DNA of 6,648 nt from the NCBI GenBank assembly GCA_051003695.1, contig JBPCLB010000022.1, positions 1 through 6,648 of the forward strand, in the 5' to 3' direction. This DNA is from Gaiella sp051003695 (GTDB lineage Bacteria > Actinomycetota > Thermoleophilia > Gaiellales > Gaiellaceae). The first letter of the stretch is position 1. Every line of letters starts with the position of its first letter. The notes under the pieces are model-generated. The model saw only the letters and a list, made by a program, of their open reading frames with translations. It had not been told where the DNA came from and did not search any database. Below are positions 5,809 through 6,648 of this stretch, in pieces. Position numbers and translations under genes: made by a program.

Positions 5809-6409
5809 CGGGTGCTGCCGGTGGAGGCACCGGCGGCGCTGCCGCCTCAGCGGCGGGCGAGAAGTCGACCTGCGGTACCGCGCGCTGCGTCTCGTCCGTC
5901 TCGAAGAACTCGCGCTTCACGAAGTTGAACGGGCCGGCGAGGAGCACACCCGGGAAGGTCTGGATCGCGTTGTTGAACGTGAGCACGGTGTCGTTGTAAA
6001 CCTGACGGGAGACCGCGATTCGATTCTCCGTCTCGCTGAGCTCGGTCTGCAGCTGTCGGAAATTCTCGTCGGCCTGCAGCTCCGGGTATGCCTCGGCGAC
6101 GGCGAACAGCCGCCCGAGTGCCTGACCGAGGATCCCCTCTGCCGCGGCGGTCTGCTCCGGGCCGCGGGCTGCCTGTGCGTTGGCGCGCGCCTGGGTGACT
6201 GCCTCGAATGTCCCTCGCTCGTGCTCGGCGTAGCCCTTGACCGTCTCCACGAGATTCGGGATCAGATCCCAGCGCCGCTTGAGCTGCACCTCGATCTGCG
6301 CCCACGCGTTGTCGACGCGATTCCGCAGCCGGACGAACCGGTTGTAGAGCACGATCGCCCCGACGACGAGGAGGACGATCACGGCGAGCACGATCCAGAC
6401 GACGATCAC
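5795..6409 (-). CDS. lemA: LemA family membrane-anchored protein
   Basis: LemA proteins are small membrane-anchored helical-bundle proteins found in many bacteria; their molecular function is unsettled. The 204-residue product has one N-terminal membrane segment (residues 2-21) followed directly by the hallmark stretch YNRFVRLRNRVDNAWAQIEV, then LKRRWDLIPNLVETVKGYAEHE (43-64). The long helices contain AYPELQADENFRQLQTELSETENRI (107-131) and QVYNDTVLTFNNAIQTFPG (136-154), all typical of the family. Residues 186-204 are a Pro/Ala-rich tail, variable in the family. GTG at 6409 places the membrane segment at the N-terminus; AGGAG lies 12 nt upstream, a little far. The TAA overlaps the DUF2207 start by 14 nt, so the two form one operon. 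LemA and DUF2207 genes are often neighbours, suggesting that they act together in the envelope. Confidence 0.95.
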   Translation of the reverse strand: MIVVWIVLAVIVLLVVGAIVLYNRFVRLRNRVDNAWAQIEVQLKRRWDLIPNLVETVKGYAEHERGTFEAVTQARANAQAARGPEQTAAAEGILGQALGRLFAVAEAYPELQADENFRQLQTELSETENRIAVSRQVYNDTVLTFNNAIQTFPGVLLAGPFNFVKREFFETDETQRAVPQVDFSPAAEAAAPPVPPPAAPGGAS

Positions 6410-6561
6410 GTCACGACTCTACTCCTCTTCGCGGAGCACGAGCGACGGTCAGCCGGCCGAGTCGCGACTTGCTCCTCCATCACTCGAATCGTGCCAGTCG
6501 AGCGAGCGTCGCGCCAGATGGCCGTTCCGGACGATCTGCGCGAGCCGCTCGGCTCACTCAT
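6406..6561 (-). CDS. Doubtful 51-residue ORF between the edge gene and lemA
   Basis: An ATG (6559-6561) 12 nt after the stop of the upstream gene opens a 51-codon frame ending in TGA at 6406-6408, overlapping the lemA GTG as GTGA. The placement mimics a small operon gene. The product is rich in Arg, Ser and Thr, with no hydrophobic segment, no recognisable motif and only a weak ribosome binding site. The stretch may simply be the untranslated region upstream of lemA. I do not recognise it. Confidence 0.15.
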   Translation of the reverse strand: MSEPSGSRRSSGTAIWRDARSTGTIRVMEEQVATRPADRRSCSAKRSRVVT

Positions 6562-6573
6562 CGCGCCTGCGTG

Positions 6574-6648
6574 TCAGCGCGGACGCTTGCAGAGCCAGAT
6601 CGTGTCCTCGCCACCGTCGTACGGGCGCCGGTCGAACCAGCCGTAGAC
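6574..6648 (-). CDS. C-terminal 24 codons of an unidentified protein, cut by the window edge
   Basis: Reading leftward from the right edge, an open frame gives VYGWFDRRPYDGG, then EDTIWLCKRPR and a TGA at 6574-6576. The mix of aromatic, acidic and basic residues looks like a genuine folded C-terminus, and the bases downstream of the stop lose that character. The closing strand pattern IWLCKRP resembles the last strand of some SAM-dependent methyltransferases, but 24 residues are too few for a family call. The gene lies on the same strand as lemA, 164 nt upstream of it. Confidence 0.5.
   Translation of the reverse strand, partial: VYGWFDRRPYDGGEDTIWLCKRPR

Noticed and set aside
6460..6469. 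Palindrome AGTCGCGACT upstream of lemA, considered as an operator
   Set aside because: A few 10-base palindromes are expected by chance in a window of this size, and no promoter elements flank it.
5630..6646. 338-codon open frame on the plus strand
   Set aside because: It is antisense to lemA and the start of the DUF2207 gene, both clearly real, and the product has no recognisable domain.

Overview
The window is GC-rich and reads as chromosomal core sequence from a high-GC bacterium, most likely an actinobacterium. The Thermoleophilia/Gaiellales side is my guess, from protein character and the GC-rich dispersed palindromes; nothing in the window proves the lineage.

Layout, left to right. 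Positions 1-1605 (+) hold a 5'-truncated threonyl-tRNA synthetase (thrS). A 239-nt gap rich in inverted repeats follows. Then comes the classic initiation-factor/ribosomal-protein cluster infC-rpmI-rplT (1845-2991, +), tightly packed. A gap of about 230 nt carries two copies of a short palindromic repeat. It is followed by a TrmH/SpoU-family RNA 2'-O-methyltransferase (3226-3900, +). The gene order thrS-infC-rpmI-rplT-SpoU methyltransferase is widely conserved, but pheS-pheT, which often come next, are absent. Instead the strand switches. A two-gene minus-strand unit faces the methyltransferase: lemA (6409-5795) followed by a DUF2207 membrane protein gene (5808-3928), overlapping by 14 nt. At the right edge is the last 24 codons of another minus-strand gene.

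Functionally the plus-strand block is translation machinery: tRNA charging, initiation, two large-subunit proteins and an RNA modification enzyme. The minus-strand block is a cell-envelope pair of unknown biochemical role that recurs together in many bacteria.

Points worth a second look: (1) a dispersed palindromic repeat in three copies, one of which supplies the rplT stop codon; (2) the infC frame runs 48 codons past the conserved end of IF3 and through most of rpmI, which looks like a one-base slip in a G run; (3) infC starts with TTG far from a strong Shine-Dalgarno, behind a leader with competing stems; (4) the lemA-DUF2207 pair with its coupled overlap and low-complexity tails. I found no CRISPR array, transposase, phage gene, tRNA or rRNA, and no clear sign of a wholly novel system.
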